From the NCBI RefSeq assembly GCF_000378825.1, contig NZ_KB900388.1, positions 2,058,501 to 2,122,500 on the forward strand: a stretch of DNA of 64,000 bases, written 5' to 3'. This DNA is from Salinispora vitiensis (lineage in GTDB: Bacteria > Actinomycetota > Actinomycetes > Mycobacteriales > Micromonosporaceae). The notes beneath the pieces were generated by a model. It was not told where the DNA came from. It searched no databases and was given only the letters and a program-made list of their open reading frames with translations. This document shows, piece after piece, positions 43,447 to 53,025 of this stretch. Position numbers and translations under genes: made by a program. Position 1 is the first letter of the stretch. Each line of letters opens with the position of its first letter.

Positions 43447-44040
43447 GTGCCCCTGTTTCGTCGCAAAGCCACTGACCTGCTCGACGAGTCCACCACGCCG
43501 GTGACGCCCGAGGAGGAGCCTGCCGCCCAGCCCCGGGGCTACACGCCGGCGAAGGGGCGGGAGACGCCCAAGCGACCCAGCACCGGGCGGCGCCCCACCA
43601 CGGTGGTCAAGTCGCTGAGTAAGGAAGAGCGACGCGCGGAGCGCCGCCGACTGCGCGCCGAGTCGGCCGCGGAGTTCCGCCGCGAGGGCGGCCCCCGCGA
43701 CCGGGGGCCGGAGCGGCTGCTCGTCCGCAACGTGGTCGACTCCCGACGCACGGTGGGCACCTGGTTCCTGGGTGGCGCACTGATCGTGCTGCTCGGCTCG
43801 AACCAGGCGATGCCGCCGGTGGTCCGAACGGGCTCCAACATCCTCTGGGTGATGCTCGCGTTCGCCCTGATCGTCGACTCGGTCCTGATCTCACGAAAGA
43901 TCAAGAAGCTGGTCCGGGAGCGTTTCCCGAATACCGGGCAACGGCTGGGCTCGCTCTACCTCTACGCGATCATGCGGTCGATCAGCCCTCGCCGGATGCG
44001 GGCCCCCGTACCCCGCGTCGCCATCGGCGACCCGATCTGA
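43447..44040 (+). CDS. DUF3043 membrane protein
   Basis: A 197-residue protein. The N-terminal ~90 residues are basic and hydrophilic (SLSKEERRAERRRLRAESAA). Two membrane helices follow at ~100-122 and ~127-147, then a conserved tail (RFPNTGQRLGSLYLYAIMRS, then ISPRRMRAP). This is the actinobacterial DUF3043 family, whose function is unknown; mycobacterial Rv2206 holds the same position before the cob genes (from memory). The frame is open upstream, but GTG at 43447 gives the usual N-terminus VPLFRRK. Confidence 0.88.
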   Translation: MPLFRRKATDLLDESTTPVTPEEEPAAQPRGYTPAKGRETPKRPSTGRRPTTVVKSLSKEERRAERRRLRAESAAEFRREGGPRDRGPERLLVRNVVDSRRTVGTWFLGGALIVLLGSNQAMPPVVRTGSNILWVMLAFALIVDSVLISRKIKKLVRERFPNTGQRLGSLYLYAIMRSISPRRMRAPVPRVAIGDPI

Positions 44041-44176
44041 CGGTGCCCGCCAGCGAGCACCCGCCCGCCCCTTGCCGACACCTCGGCCCGATGCCCGTAC
44101 GGCATCCGGCGGGGCGCTGACGCTACCGGAATCGAAACTCTGGTCCGGATTTCACCCAAATTTCCGGAACATGGGA

Positions 44177-44182
44177 TAACGT
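44177..44182 (+). promoter_or_regulatory. -10-like hexamer TAACGT upstream of the WG-repeat gene
   Basis: TAACGT lies in an AT-richer patch that also holds a near-palindrome, TCCGGATTT (44144-44152) facing AAATTTCCGGA (44158-44168). The stretch 44041-44323 contains no other gene I can support; this is the only likely promoter in it. Confidence 0.4.
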
Positions 44183-44323
44183 TTGGGTCCCGCGCGGGCG
44201 CCGCAGTGGCGGCGACCGAGCCCGCGCCGCTACCCTCCTTCCGCAACCACGCCTTGCGGGACGGAAGACGCTACCGCCGGCGGGGTGCCCAGCGCGACAA
44301 GGTGCAACGAGGTGACAATCGCC

Positions 44324-44452
44324 GTGAGCGAGCGGACGCGAGCCGGTCATCGGGGCGCGCCCGGAAGCAAACCGACGCCCCCGACGGATCCTGCCCAACC
44401 ACTTGCGGGCCAGGGCAGCCCCCTCCTCCACCCCGACGGGGCGCACGGATGA
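44324..44452 (+). CDS. Possible 42-residue leader ORF coupled to the WG-repeat gene
   Basis: GTG at 44324 has a GAGGTGA ribosome site 7 nt upstream and opens [14 protein letters not shown]. Its TGA overlaps the ATG of the next gene (ATGA at 44449-44452). About 70% of its codons end in G or C, lower than real genes here. It has no recognizable domain. It could be a leader that loads ribosomes for the large gene, or the sign that I have misplaced the start of that gene. Confidence 0.35.
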   Translation: MSERTRAGHRGAPGSKPTPPTDPAQPLAGQGSPLLHPDGAHG

Positions 44453-47400
44453 GTCGCGGCGGCTACGACGACCCGTGGCACCGGACCGCCGAGCCGTCCT
44501 GGATGGTCGAACCGACGAACGAGTGGCATCCACAGTTCCCCGGCCAGCGCTACCCCGGTGACATCGGCGTCGAGCACACCCAACCGCCTGCCCCGCGCGG
44601 GCGAGCTGCCGTTGTCGGCCGAGCCACGGTGCCCCCGCTGGCGCCCACCCGCCCTGATGGGACCTACACCGGCCGCTCCTGGGATGAATCGGACGACCAC
44701 CGCGCCCACCAGGACGAGGAGCCGCGCCGCCGATGGCCGGGTGAGACACCCCGGGTAGCAGACCGAGGCCGACGCCCGGCGCCGGGCGGTTCCCGCGACG
44801 GCAACCCCGGCCGGGAGCGGGACAGCCAGCGCACCGGCTCCGGGCTCAGTCACCACGCCCGCCCGGACCGGCACGACGGACGGGCTCCGTGGCACGAGCC
44901 CGCGGGACGGAGTCAACCGGTCTCCCCCGCCCAGCAGCCGGAACCGGGCTGGATTCCCGAACCGGACGAGGAGCGACCCCAGGGACCCGACCGCTACCCC
45001 CTCGGTCGGCAGGCCGGGGGGCCGCCACCTCGGACCCGCTACCCGTGGGGGCGGTCAACCGGCCCCGAACCTGGTCGGCTCGGCGCACCGCCCGAGAACG
45101 ACGGTGGGCGCCCGCGGCCGGACGGGCCCCAGTCATGCCGGGACGGACGGGTTGACCCATACCCACGACGGCAATCCGGCCCTGGTAACCCGACCAGCCC
45201 CGGTCCCTCGGCCGAGCACGGCACCGTCCACCCGCACCGTGACCCGGCACCCGGACCGGCCCACCATCCCGACTGGCACCCCGGCCAGCAGCAGCCGCAC
45301 CCCAACCGGCGGCCCGGCACCGGGCGCCCTTGGTACCCAGCTCAGCCGGGCCCGAACCAGCAGAACCCCCAACGCGGCACACCACCCGGACCGCACCTCC
45401 CGCCACCCCACCGACCGCCTCAGGCCGGTCCCCCGACAAGCACGTCGGCGCCCCCATCTGGCCGACCGATATCCGGCATGCCCAGCCAACCGGTGTCCGG
45501 CGGCGCCGGGACGGCCCCGCCGCCCCATCCGGACCCGGACCGCCCGGTCACCGGCGTGCCTCCTGGACCGACGCCGTCGCCTCCCCAGGCGGCCGGACCG
45601 ACACCAGCCATCAAGGCACCGCGGCCGCAGCGGTACGTTCCACCACCGCCCACCACCGATCCCGTCCGGCCCGCACCAGGCCCAAGTGGGCCAAGCGTCT
45701 GGTTCGGACCGGCCACCCCCACCGAGCCAACCGCCCCCGCCGAGCCGCTCACCCCCACCACCGACCCCTCCAGCCCCGACGCACCGCCGTCGACGGCCGC
45801 ATCCCACCCGCCCGACAACGCACCAGCCGCCCCGTCACCGCTCTCGGCAACAGCGGCCGGCGCCACGACCGAGTACGCGGAACCCGCCAGCGTCGCCGAG
45901 GAGAAGACGGAATCCGTCAACCCCGCATCGGATGAGACCGAGCCAGCCGACGCCGTCCCGGCCGGCGCCGCTGACGTCCTCGGCAGCGGCGATGAAGCCC
46001 CGAACGAGGATCCTGCCCCGTCCGCAGCCGCTGCCCCGACAGGAGACTCAGACCCGGCGCAAGCCGACGCTGACCTGGAACGGGCACCAGCGGTGGAACT
46101 AGCTCCCACGACCGAGCCCGCCTCGTCGGATTCGGAGACCGCGTTGCCACCGGTCGCAACGGACCGGGGGCCAGTCCCGGGACCGGAACCGATGCCGGAG
46201 CCGGAGCCGGAGCCGGAGGCGATGCCGGAGCCGGGGCCAGAGCCGGGGCCGGGGCCAGAGCCGGGGCCGGAGCCGGAGCCGGAGCCGGAGCCAGAGCCGG
46301 AACCGGAGACTGTAGCGACCTCGATGCCGGTAGACCTGGCCGCGGCGACGGTCACGCCGGAACCGGCCCAGGTGCTCCCCGCGCCCCCCACGCCGCGGCC
46401 GGAGGCCGACTCAACGGAGGCCGACTCAACGGAGGCCGACTCAACGGAGGCGGCGGAACCGACGGAAGTTCCCGCGCCGGAGGCAGCGACCGCTCCCCCG
46501 CCGGAGACGGCAGCCGCTCCCACAACGGTTCCATCCACCACCACGGACCGGAGTGACCCACCGGAGGCCCCGGACGTCAACGACACCGCCCCACCGGGCG
46601 ACCCCGAACGGGTGCTGGCCAGCCTTCCCTGGCGACTGGACCCGGCTACGCTCCGCGAGGTCATCCCCGACCCCCAGCAGTTCCGGAATATCCGACACCG
46701 GCTGACCGAGAAGCTCGGCACGGCCATGGACAACCGGTCCCGGGCCCGGCTGCTCAGTCTGCGGGCCGTGGCCTCCCGGGCAGCCGGTGACCTGGACGAG
46801 GCGCTGGCAGACGGCCGACTGGCCCTGACCTACGCGGAGGCCACCGGTGAGTTGCGACGGTCCGCTCTCGCGCAGGCCCGGCTGGCACACGTGCTGCGGT
46901 GGCGGGGCGAGTACGACGAAGCCGACCGGCTCTTCGCCCAGGCGAACTCGCCGGAGTTGCCCGACCGGCTACGGGTGGCGCTGCACGAACATGCGGGACG
47001 GTGTTGCGTTGACCAAGGTCGACTGATCGAGGCCTGCCTGCATTTCGAGCGGGCTCTGGACCTACGCGGCACCGCCGATCCGGAACTGCTGGACCGGGTG
47101 CGGGTGAGTCTGGACGTGGTCGCCGATCGGGCCGCAAAGACCGGCTTCGGACCGTACCCCCGTAGCAGGGCGGAGTTGCTGGAGCCGGACCAGCCGCCGG
47201 TGCCGGCGCGCGACGGCGATCTCTGGGGGTACGCCGACCCGGACGGTGACCTGGCCATCGCGGCGGAGTACGCGGAGGCGCAGCCGTTCCGGGAGGGCTT
47301 GGCCTGGGTTCGCCACCCGGATGACCAACGGTGGTCGCTGCTCGATCAAGCCGGCAGCACCGTGTTGCCAGCGTCCTGGCTGGTGGTCCGCCCGTTCGCC

Positions 47401-47889
47401 GACGGACTGGCCTGGGTGTCCCAGGGCGAACCCGGTGACTGGCGTGCGATCGACCCGCAGGGCGAGGTCGTGGTGCCACCGGGCTTCACCGACGTGCGCC
47501 CGTTCCGACGGGGTATCGCCGTGGTCCGGCGCGAGGGGTGGGGCGCGGTGGATCGCGCCGGCCGGCTGGTGGTACCGACCCGGTACCACGGGTTCGCCAC
47601 CATGCTCGCCGCCGGCGGGCAGGTGGATGGCTTCACCGAGGAGGGGTTGGCCGTCGTTGACCTGGCCGGACGGTACGGCGTGGTGGACCGGACGGGCCGG
47701 GTGATCGTGCCGCCGGCGCACCCGGCGTTGGTGGTGCACCCCGTGGCCTACCTGGTAGCCACCCCCGCCGGTCGATGGGGAGCATTGGACCGGCAGGGCA
47801 GACCGCTGATCGAGCCGACGCAGCCCGACCAGGCCGGGGTGCTCGCCGAGATCGAACAGCTGCTCACCGATGCGGTGCCACTCCTCTGA
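44449..47889 (+). CDS. Very long WG-repeat protein with proline-rich N-terminus
   Basis: About 1146 residues. The first ~690 are low complexity, rich in Pro, Arg, Gly, then Thr/Ala/Glu, with P-E repeats near 585-615 and an EADST triple. A helical TPR-like region spans ~720-890 ([20 protein letters not shown], then [20 protein letters not shown]). The C-terminal ~225 residues carry WG-type repeats: [79 protein letters not shown] and [14 protein letters not shown]. No signal peptide or membrane segment is seen, so it is probably cytoplasmic, with a scaffold-like design. Start 44449 is uncertain; the frame is open to 44206. Confidence 0.8.
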   Translation: MSRGGYDDPWHRTAEPSWMVEPTNEWHPQFPGQRYPGDIGVEHTQPPAPRGRAAVVGRATVPPLAPTRPDGTYTGRSWDESDDHRAHQDEEPRRRWPGETPRVADRGRRPAPGGSRDGNPGRERDSQRTGSGLSHHARPDRHDGRAPWHEPAGRSQPVSPAQQPEPGWIPEPDEERPQGPDRYPLGRQAGGPPPRTRYPWGRSTGPEPGRLGAPPENDGGRPRPDGPQSCRDGRVDPYPRRQSGPGNPTSPGPSAEHGTVHPHRDPAPGPAHHPDWHPGQQQPHPNRRPGTGRPWYPAQPGPNQQNPQRGTPPGPHLPPPHRPPQAGPPTSTSAPPSGRPISGMPSQPVSGGAGTAPPPHPDPDRPVTGVPPGPTPSPPQAAGPTPAIKAPRPQRYVPPPPTTDPVRPAPGPSGPSVWFGPATPTEPTAPAEPLTPTTDPSSPDAPPSTAASHPPDNAPAAPSPLSATAAGATTEYAEPASVAEEKTESVNPASDETEPADAVPAGAADVLGSGDEAPNEDPAPSAAAAPTGDSDPAQADADLERAPAVELAPTTEPASSDSETALPPVATDRGPVPGPEPMPEPEPEPEAMPEPGPEPGPGPEPGPEPEPEPEPEPEPETVATSMPVDLAAATVTPEPAQVLPAPPTPRPEADSTEADSTEADSTEAAEPTEVPAPEAATAPPPETAAAPTTVPSTTTDRSDPPEAPDVNDTAPPGDPERVLASLPWRLDPATLREVIPDPQQFRNIRHRLTEKLGTAMDNRSRARLLSLRAVASRAAGDLDEALADGRLALTYAEATGELRRSALAQARLAHVLRWRGEYDEADRLFAQANSPELPDRLRVALHEHAGRCCVDQGRLIEACLHFERALDLRGTADPELLDRVRVSLDVVADRAAKTGFGPYPRSRAELLEPDQPPVPARDGDLWGYADPDGDLAIAAEYAEAQPFREGLAWVRHPDDQRWSLLDQAGSTVLPASWLVVRPFADGLAWVSQGEPGDWRAIDPQGEVVVPPGFTDVRPFRRGIAVVRREGWGAVDRAGRLVVPTRYHGFATMLAAGGQVDGFTEEGLAVVDLAGRYGVVDRTGRVIVPPAHPALVVHPVAYLVATPAGRWGALDRQGRPLIEPTQPDQAGVLAEIEQLLTDAVPLL
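46401..46445 (+). repeat. Three exact 15-bp tandem repeats inside the WG-repeat gene
   Basis: GGAGGCCGACTCAAC occurs three times in a row in frame, coding E-A-D-S-T. Upstream, ~46190-46310 is a long imperfect GGAGCC hexamer array coding Pro-Glu. Both are likely to change in length by slippage. Confidence 0.85.
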
Positions 47890-47996
47890 CCCGGTCGGAC
47901 CGGAGGGACGGCCAGCAACAGCTCCACGGCCATCCCCGCGGGTGCACCGGTTCGGCGAGCCGAGCCGTGCCCTCCGTCGGCGGCGCGCCACCGGGT

Positions 47997-48002
47997 TAGG
48001 GT
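47997..48002 (+). promoter_or_regulatory. -10-like hexamer TAGGGT before the aldo/keto reductase
   Basis: TAGGGT is followed by 6 nt and then the ATG at 48009. An AGGGA lies only 2-3 nt before the ATG, too close for a normal ribosome site. Confidence 0.45.
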
Positions 48003-48008
48003 CAGGGA

Positions 48009-49007
48009 ATGGAATTCCGACACCTGGGCCGTTCCGGCCTGATAGTCAGCGAGATCTCGTACGGAAACTGGATCACCCACGGCTCCCAGGTTGAGGAGGA
48101 GTCGGCCCTCGCCTGTGTCCGCGCTGCCCTGGACGCCGGTATCACCACCTTCGACACCGCGGACGCGTACGCGGGCACCCGGGCGGAGCAGGTTCTCGGC
48201 CGGGCGCTGCAAAACGAACGGCGGGCCGGACTCGAGCTGTTCACGAAGGTGTTCTGGCCGACCGGTCCGGGTCGCAACGACCGGGGCCTGTCCCGCAAGC
48301 ACATCATGGAGTCGATCGACGGTTCGCTGCGCCGGCTGGGCACCGACTACGTCGATCTCTACCAGGCGCACCGGTACGACCACAGCACCCCGATCGAAGA
48401 GACGATGGAGGCGTTCGCCGATGTTGTCCGCGCCGGGAAGGCGCTCTACATCGGGGTCTCGGAGTGGACGGCGACGGAGCTGCGCCAGGCCCACCAGCTC
48501 GCCCGTGAACTGCGGATTCCGCTGATCTCCAACCAACCACAGTATTCGATGCTCTGGCGGGTCATCGAGGCCGAGGTGGTGCCGGCCAGCGAGGAGTTGG
48601 GCGTCGGTCAGATCGTCTGGTCCCCGATGGCGCAGGGTGTGCTGACCGGTAAGTACCAGCCGGGTCACCCCCCACCCGCGGGCTCCCGGGCCACCGACGA
48701 GAAGTCCGGCGCGGGCTTCATCGCCAAGTGGCTCAGCGACGACGTGCTGACCCGGGTGCAGGAGCTCAAGCCGCTCGCCGAGCAGGCGGGGCTGAGCATG
48801 GCCCAGCTCGCCATCGCCTGGGTGCTGCAGAACCCGAACGTCTCCTCGGCGATCATCGGCGCCTCCCGCCCCGAGCAGGTGCACGACAACGTCAAGGCGT
48901 CCGGGGTACGGCTCGACGCCGACCTGCTCAAGGCCATCGATGACATCGTCGAGCCGGTCGTCGAGCGGGACCCGGCCCGGACCGAGTCCCCCGCGCAGCG
49001 GCCCTGA
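48009..49007 (+). CDS. Aldo/keto reductase (KvAB/YghZ-like)
   Basis: A 332-residue (beta/alpha)8 NADPH-dependent reductase. The catalytic tetrad is visible: Asp and Tyr in FDTADAYAG (~55), Lys in ELFTKVFWP (~84) and His in LYQAHRYD (~120). The cofactor-binding C-terminal block is SSAIIGASRPEQVHDN. Related to voltage-gated potassium channel beta subunit-type reductases, which accept aldehydes and quinones. The substrate is unknown. Closed by a strong terminator. Confidence 0.93.
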   Translation: MEFRHLGRSGLIVSEISYGNWITHGSQVEEESALACVRAALDAGITTFDTADAYAGTRAEQVLGRALQNERRAGLELFTKVFWPTGPGRNDRGLSRKHIMESIDGSLRRLGTDYVDLYQAHRYDHSTPIEETMEAFADVVRAGKALYIGVSEWTATELRQAHQLARELRIPLISNQPQYSMLWRVIEAEVVPASEELGVGQIVWSPMAQGVLTGKYQPGHPPPAGSRATDEKSGAGFIAKWLSDDVLTRVQELKPLAEQAGLSMAQLAIAWVLQNPNVSSAIIGASRPEQVHDNVKASGVRLDADLLKAIDDIVEPVVERDPARTESPAQRP

Positions 49008-49013
49008 TCCGCC

Positions 49014-49054
49014 CACGGCGGTGGGCCAGCCGACATGACCGGCCCACCGCCGTG
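49014..49054. terminator. Terminator after the aldo/keto reductase, 14-bp stem
   Basis: Arms 49014-49027 and 49041-49054 pair perfectly with a 13-nt loop. The site lies between converging genes and could work both ways. Confidence 0.85.
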
Positions 49055-49091
49055 CGCGCCGACCGGAATGACCGGCGGCACCCACAGGGCT

Positions 49092-49889
49092 TCAGCCCTG
49101 CCAGAAGCGGACCAGATCCAGGCCGAGCCCGTACAGGCCCGGCGGTAGGCCCAACGCGTCGCCGACGGCGAAGACCGTCCCGAAGAACCAGCCGTTGATC
49201 CGGGGGTTCCACAGCAGCGCGAAGAGCAGGAGAAAGCCGTACGGCGCGAAGAGGTCGTACACCCGCCGGTACTGCGGGGAGAGCCAGGGCTGGATCATGT
49301 TGCCACCGTCCAGGCCCGGCACCGGAAGCAGGTTGAGCAGGCTCGCCGTGAGTTGGAGGAAGGCGAGCAGTGCCACCGCGGCCCAGAACTGCACCGGCCC
49401 GCCGCCGCCCGCTGCCAGCCGGACGGCGATGACCAGCACCAGCGTGAACACCACGTTGGTGGCCGGGCCGGCGAGGCTGACCAGGGTGTGCCGGAGCCGC
49501 CCCGGAATGGCGTGCCGGTCCACCCAGACCGCGCCGCCGGGCAGGCCGATACCACCGAGCAGCACCACCACCACCGGCAGAGCGATCGACAGTAGCGGAT
49601 GGCTGTACTTCAGTGGGTTGAGGGTGAGGTAGCCCTGGTGCGCGACGCTACGGTCCCCGGCCCGGAACGCCACCAGTGCGTGCGCGTACTCGTGCAGGCA
49701 GAGTGAGACCAGCCACCCGGAGACGACGAAAAGGAACACGTTCACCCGGACGTTGCCAGCTCCCTGCCAGGTCAGGACCCCGCTGAGCACGAAGAGGGCC
49801 ACCAGCCCGAGGAAGACCGGGCTGGGGCGGAACGCTGCCCGGGGCACGCCCAGCACCAGCGGCCCACCTCCAGCACGATCTCCGGCCAT
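49092..49889 (-). CDS. Site-2-type M50 metalloprotease
   Basis: A 265-residue intramembrane protease. The zinc site is LCLHEYAHALVAF (HExxH, ~66-70), and the distal Asp is in LLNLLPVPGLDGGNM (~190). Six or so hydrophobic segments surround these. There is no PDZ domain, so it is a compact Rip-like or SpoIVFB-like form. The start ATG overlaps the stop of the 66-residue gene (TGATG). A substrate, such as a membrane-anchored anti-sigma factor, is not seen nearby. Confidence 0.9.
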   Translation of the reverse strand: MAGDRAGGGPLVLGVPRAAFRPSPVFLGLVALFVLSGVLTWQGAGNVRVNVFLFVVSGWLVSLCLHEYAHALVAFRAGDRSVAHQGYLTLNPLKYSHPLLSIALPVVVVLLGGIGLPGGAVWVDRHAIPGRLRHTLVSLAGPATNVVFTLVLVIAVRLAAGGGGPVQFWAAVALLAFLQLTASLLNLLPVPGLDGGNMIQPWLSPQYRRVYDLFAPYGFLLLFALLWNPRINGWFFGTVFAVGDALGLPPGLYGLGLDLVRFWQG

Positions 49890-50089
49890 CACTCCGCCGG
49901 GGGCTGCAGACTCATCCGGTACTCCACGCGGTCGTCCTCGACAAGCAGGACCGCGATTACGCCGGCCGCCGCGAGTTCCCGCCAGGTCTGGCCGATCCAA
50001 GACTCGGCGTCCGCCTGGCTACTGAACGACTCGGCCGGCCCCGACGCCGGTTCGCCGTTCTCGCCCTCGTACTGCCAGCTCCACGCCAT
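49889..50089 (-). CDS. Small conserved hypothetical protein
   Basis: A 66-residue protein, MAWSWQYEGENGEPASGPAE then SQADAESWIGQTWRELAAAG. It has no known domain; similar short proteins occur across actinobacteria (from memory). Its stop overlaps the start of the M50 protease gene, so the two are translated together. GGGGAG ~8 nt before the ATG. Confidence 0.8.
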   Translation of the reverse strand: MAWSWQYEGENGEPASGPAESFSSQADAESWIGQTWRELAAAGVIAVLLVEDDRVEYRMSLQPPAE

Positions 50090-50239
50090 CTGCGTGTCTC
50101 CCCTCGCCGCTGATCTCCCGTCAGCCTAGTCCGCCGCGCCGCCGACGGCTGCACGTCCGGCCTGCCATGATCGTTACGAGGCGGATGTGGGCAGCTCCGG
50201 GAGGAGCGGGGCGGGAGGCGGGCCGGAGGCGGGCGGCCT

Positions 50240-50245
50240 TAAGGT
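50240..50245 (+). promoter_or_regulatory. -10-like hexamer TAAGGT before cobU
   Basis: TAAGGT is followed by 6 nt and then the ATG at 50252. No cobalamin riboswitch box is found upstream, so cobalamin feedback at the RNA level is not evident. Confidence 0.45.
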
Positions 50246-50251
50246 ACGGAC

Positions 50252-52198
50252 ATGTCCATTGACGGGTGGAACACGGTCCTGGTACTCGGCGGAATCCGGT
50301 CGGGAAAGTCGGAGTTCGCCGAGGCCCTGGTAGCCGACGCGCCGACAGTCCGGTATGTGGCCACCGCCGCCGACACCAGCGCCGACGACGAAGAGTGGGC
50401 GACCCGCCTCGACGCTCACCGCGCTCGCCGGCCGACGACGTGGACCACGGAGGAGACCGCGGGGCAGCCGCACCGGCTGGCGGAGCTGCTGGCCGCCGCG
50501 CAGCCCGCCGAGACGCTGCTCATCGACGATGTCGGTGGCTGGGTGACGGCTCTCCTCGACCCCGCCCACCAACCCGGCGACGCCACGGCCGCCGTCGCCG
50601 TGCTGGTCGCGGCGATCCGCTCCTGCCCCGCGCGGCTGGTGCTGGTCAGCGCCGAGGTTGGCCTCTCGCTGGTGCCGACGACCCCGCTCGGCCGGGCCTT
50701 CACCGACGCGCTCGGCACCGCCAACCGGGCGATCGCCGACGCGGTTGACACGGTCGTACTGGTGGTCGCCGGCCAGCCCAGCTGGCTCAAACCGCCCCCA
50801 CCGACCCGCCCAGCCGCCGTCCCGGCGCAGATCACGCCGGCCGCCGCCGACAGCAGAGCCGCTACCGGCCCGGTCCTCGCACCGCCGCCGCTACCGGAGG
50901 TGCTCACCCCGAGCGCCCCGCCCACACCGGCCGCGGTCACCGCCGGCGCCGACGCCCCCTGGTTGGTGCCGCCCGTGGCCGCGACCAGCCTGGCCATCGA
51001 GCCGGGCCTGGCCATCGAGCCGGGCCTGGAGCTACCCATGCCCGACGAGGACGCCGGCTCACAGGCCAGGTCCCGGGCGGCCACCCGGGACCTGCCCGGC
51101 GCCGGCTTCGGCGGGCTCAGCCAGCTGGTCGAGTTCGCCGCCGCCACCCAGGGCACTCCGCAGCCCGTCCCGTGGTCCAGCACCCGGGTGCTGCTGGTGC
51201 ACGGTGACCACGCGGGCGGTGCCGCCGCCGGCACCGCCCCGGGCGACTCCGCCCGCCGGGCCCAGGAGGCCCGGGACGGCCAGGGCGCGTGGGCCCGCCT
51301 CGCCGCTGAGGCCGGTGCTGAGCTGCAGGTGGTTGACGCCCCCGCCGCGGACCCGATCGAGACCGACCCGGCGCTCCCCCTCAACCAGGTCGAGGCGGCC
51401 TTGCAGCTCGGCTGGCGGCTCGCCGACCAGGCCGCCGACGCGGGCGTACGGCTGCTGGTGCTGGGCGCCTGCGGCGCCGGCACCGACGCCGCCGCCGCAG
51501 CGGTGCTCGCCGCCACGGCCGGCGCCGAACCACCCGCCGTACTCGCCCGGGTGCGCACCGGGGCCGGCGAGTACGACGACGCCGCGTGGATGGTCCGCTG
51601 CGCGGCCGTCCGGGATGGGCTGCACCGCAGCCGCCACTCGGCCCGCGAGCCCAGGGAGATCCTCGCCGAGGTGGGCGGCGGCGACATCGCGGTCGCCACC
51701 GGCGTGCTGCTCGGCGCCGCCGCGCGGCGGCTGCCGGTACTTCTGGATGGGCCGGTCGGAGTTGCGGCCGGTCTGGTCAGCCGCGACCTGGCCGGCCCGG
51801 CCCGGCACTGGTGCCTGCTCGCCGACCACGGCGGGCACCCCGGTGTCCAGCTCGCCGCCGACGTGCTCGGCCTCACTCCCCTGCTCGACCTACGGCTGGA
51901 CCTAGGCGAGGGCGGAAATGCGCTGGTGGCGTTGCCGCTGCTGCGGTCGGCGCTGGCCTTGGCCGCGGCGCTGCCGGCACACCCGTCGCTACGGGTCGAG
52001 TCGGACGAAGCCACGCCGCCGATGGACGAATCGGAACCGCCGACGGAGGAGTCGGAGCCGACGACGGAGCAACCGGAGCCGGCGCCGCCGACGGAGGAAG
52101 AGCCGGATTTCCGCGAGCCAGAACCGGCCGGACCGGGGCCCACCAGCACCGATCCGGAGTCCACCCCGCTGGATTCGTCCGGCCCGCGTGCCGGCTGA
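50252..52198 (+). CDS. Fusion of CobU (cobinamide kinase/guanylyltransferase) and a CobT-like domain
   Basis: A 648-residue fusion. Residues 1-175 are CobU: P-loop LGGIRSGKSEFAEAL (~13-26), AHRARRP with the guanylylated His, and VSAEVGLSLVPTTPLGRAF. Residues ~180-285 are a Pro/Ala linker with an LAIEPG duplication. Residues ~290-585 are CobT-like: the segment LGACGAGTDAA (~402-412) aligns with the family LGEMGIGNTT, so the phosphate-site Glu is Ala; the catalytic Glu is kept in DLGEGGNALVALPLLRSA. An acidic tail ends the protein. CobU activates cobinamide with GTP; CobT would activate the lower-ligand base. cobS overlaps its 3' end. Confidence 0.88.
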   Translation: MSIDGWNTVLVLGGIRSGKSEFAEALVADAPTVRYVATAADTSADDEEWATRLDAHRARRPTTWTTEETAGQPHRLAELLAAAQPAETLLIDDVGGWVTALLDPAHQPGDATAAVAVLVAAIRSCPARLVLVSAEVGLSLVPTTPLGRAFTDALGTANRAIADAVDTVVLVVAGQPSWLKPPPPTRPAAVPAQITPAAADSRAATGPVLAPPPLPEVLTPSAPPTPAAVTAGADAPWLVPPVAATSLAIEPGLAIEPGLELPMPDEDAGSQARSRAATRDLPGAGFGGLSQLVEFAAATQGTPQPVPWSSTRVLLVHGDHAGGAAAGTAPGDSARRAQEARDGQGAWARLAAEAGAELQVVDAPAADPIETDPALPLNQVEAALQLGWRLADQAADAGVRLLVLGACGAGTDAAAAAVLAATAGAEPPAVLARVRTGAGEYDDAAWMVRCAAVRDGLHRSRHSAREPREILAEVGGGDIAVATGVLLGAAARRLPVLLDGPVGVAAGLVSRDLAGPARHWCLLADHGGHPGVQLAADVLGLTPLLDLRLDLGEGGNALVALPLLRSALALAAALPAHPSLRVESDEATPPMDESEPPTEESEPTTEQPEPAPPTEEEPDFREPEPAGPGPTSTDPESTPLDSSGPRAG

Positions 52199-52961
52199 AC
52201 CGCGGCTCGCCGCCGGTGCCCGGCTGGCGCTGACCACGTTCACCACGTTGCCGGTGCGGGCCGGCCGGATCGACCGGGCCGTGGCCGGCACCGCGATGTC
52301 CCTGGCCCCGGCCGTCGGCGCGCTGCTCGGCGCCCTCCTCACCGGAGTGCTGCTACTCGCCGGCGGCTTCGCGCCGCCACTGGTAGCGGCCGGCGTCACG
52401 GTCGGTGCCGGCGCGCTGCTCACCCGAGGGCTGCACCTGGACGGGCTCGCCGACACCGTGGACGCACTCGGCTCGTACCGGCGCGGGCCGGCCGCGCTGG
52501 AGATCATGAAGAAGCCGGATGTCGGCCCGTTCGGGGTCACCGCCCTGGTGGTCGTCCTCCTGGTACAGGCGGCGGTGCTGGCGGAGCTGGCCGAACGGTC
52601 CACGTCGACCGCGCTGGCCGCGGTGGTGACCGCCACCGCCGCCGGTCGGCTCGGAGTCGCGCTGGCCTGCCGGCGCGGGGTGCCGGCAGCCCGACCGGAC
52701 GGGCTGGGGGCCCTAGTCGCCGGGACCGTCCGGCTCGGCGCCCTCGCCACCGGGACCACCGCGGTGGCGCTGCTGGCGCTCGCCGCCGTGCCGGACCGTC
52801 CGTGGCAGGGACCGCTGGTCGTCATCGCCGCCCTCGCCACCGCGGCCTGGCTGCTCCAGCACGTGGTACGCCGTCTCGGTGGGATCACCGGCGACGTGCT
52901 CGGTGCCACCGTCGAGGTGGTCACCACCCTGGTCTACCTGGGACTGGTCTTGTCCGGCTGA
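52188..52961 (+). CDS. cobS: Adenosylcobinamide-GDP ribazoletransferase (cobalamin synthase)
   Basis: A 257-residue membrane enzyme that joins activated cobinamide to the ribazole base. LHLDGLADTVDALGS is the metal-binding signature, and EIMKKPDVGPFGVTALVVVL (usually M-K-D-P-x-x-G) follows. About six membrane helices. GTG at 52188 lies 11 bp inside the end of the CobU-CobT gene, so they form one translational unit. The first residues VPAEPRLAAGARLALTTFTT fit the family start. Confidence 0.93.
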   Translation: MPAEPRLAAGARLALTTFTTLPVRAGRIDRAVAGTAMSLAPAVGALLGALLTGVLLLAGGFAPPLVAAGVTVGAGALLTRGLHLDGLADTVDALGSYRRGPAALEIMKKPDVGPFGVTALVVVLLVQAAVLAELAERSTSTALAAVVTATAAGRLGVALACRRGVPAARPDGLGALVAGTVRLGALATGTTAVALLALAAVPDRPWQGPLVVIAALATAAWLLQHVVRRLGGITGDVLGATVEVVTTLVYLGLVLSG

Positions 52962-53025
52962 ACTCCGCCCACCCCGACGGGTAGCGTTACGCACGACAAC
53001 ACCGGCACGGCCATCCGGGAGACCC

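Noticed and set aside
46190..46311. Hexamer array that might be taken for a CRISPR array
   Set aside because: The units are 6 bp in frame within a gene, with no spacers and no cas genes.
45420..46733. 437-codon open frame on the minus strand opposite the WG-repeat gene
   Set aside because: It is a low-complexity Ser/Gly/Val shadow created by the Pro/Glu/Thr repeats on the real strand, with no domain.
50090..50251. Cobalamin riboswitch before cobU
   Set aside because: No B12-box-like sequence or conserved core was found; the start looks leaderless.
50416..52164. 582-codon minus-strand open frame opposite the CobU-CobT gene
   Set aside because: High-GC antisense shadow rich in Ser and Ala; the + strand frame carries clear CobU and CobT-like motifs.
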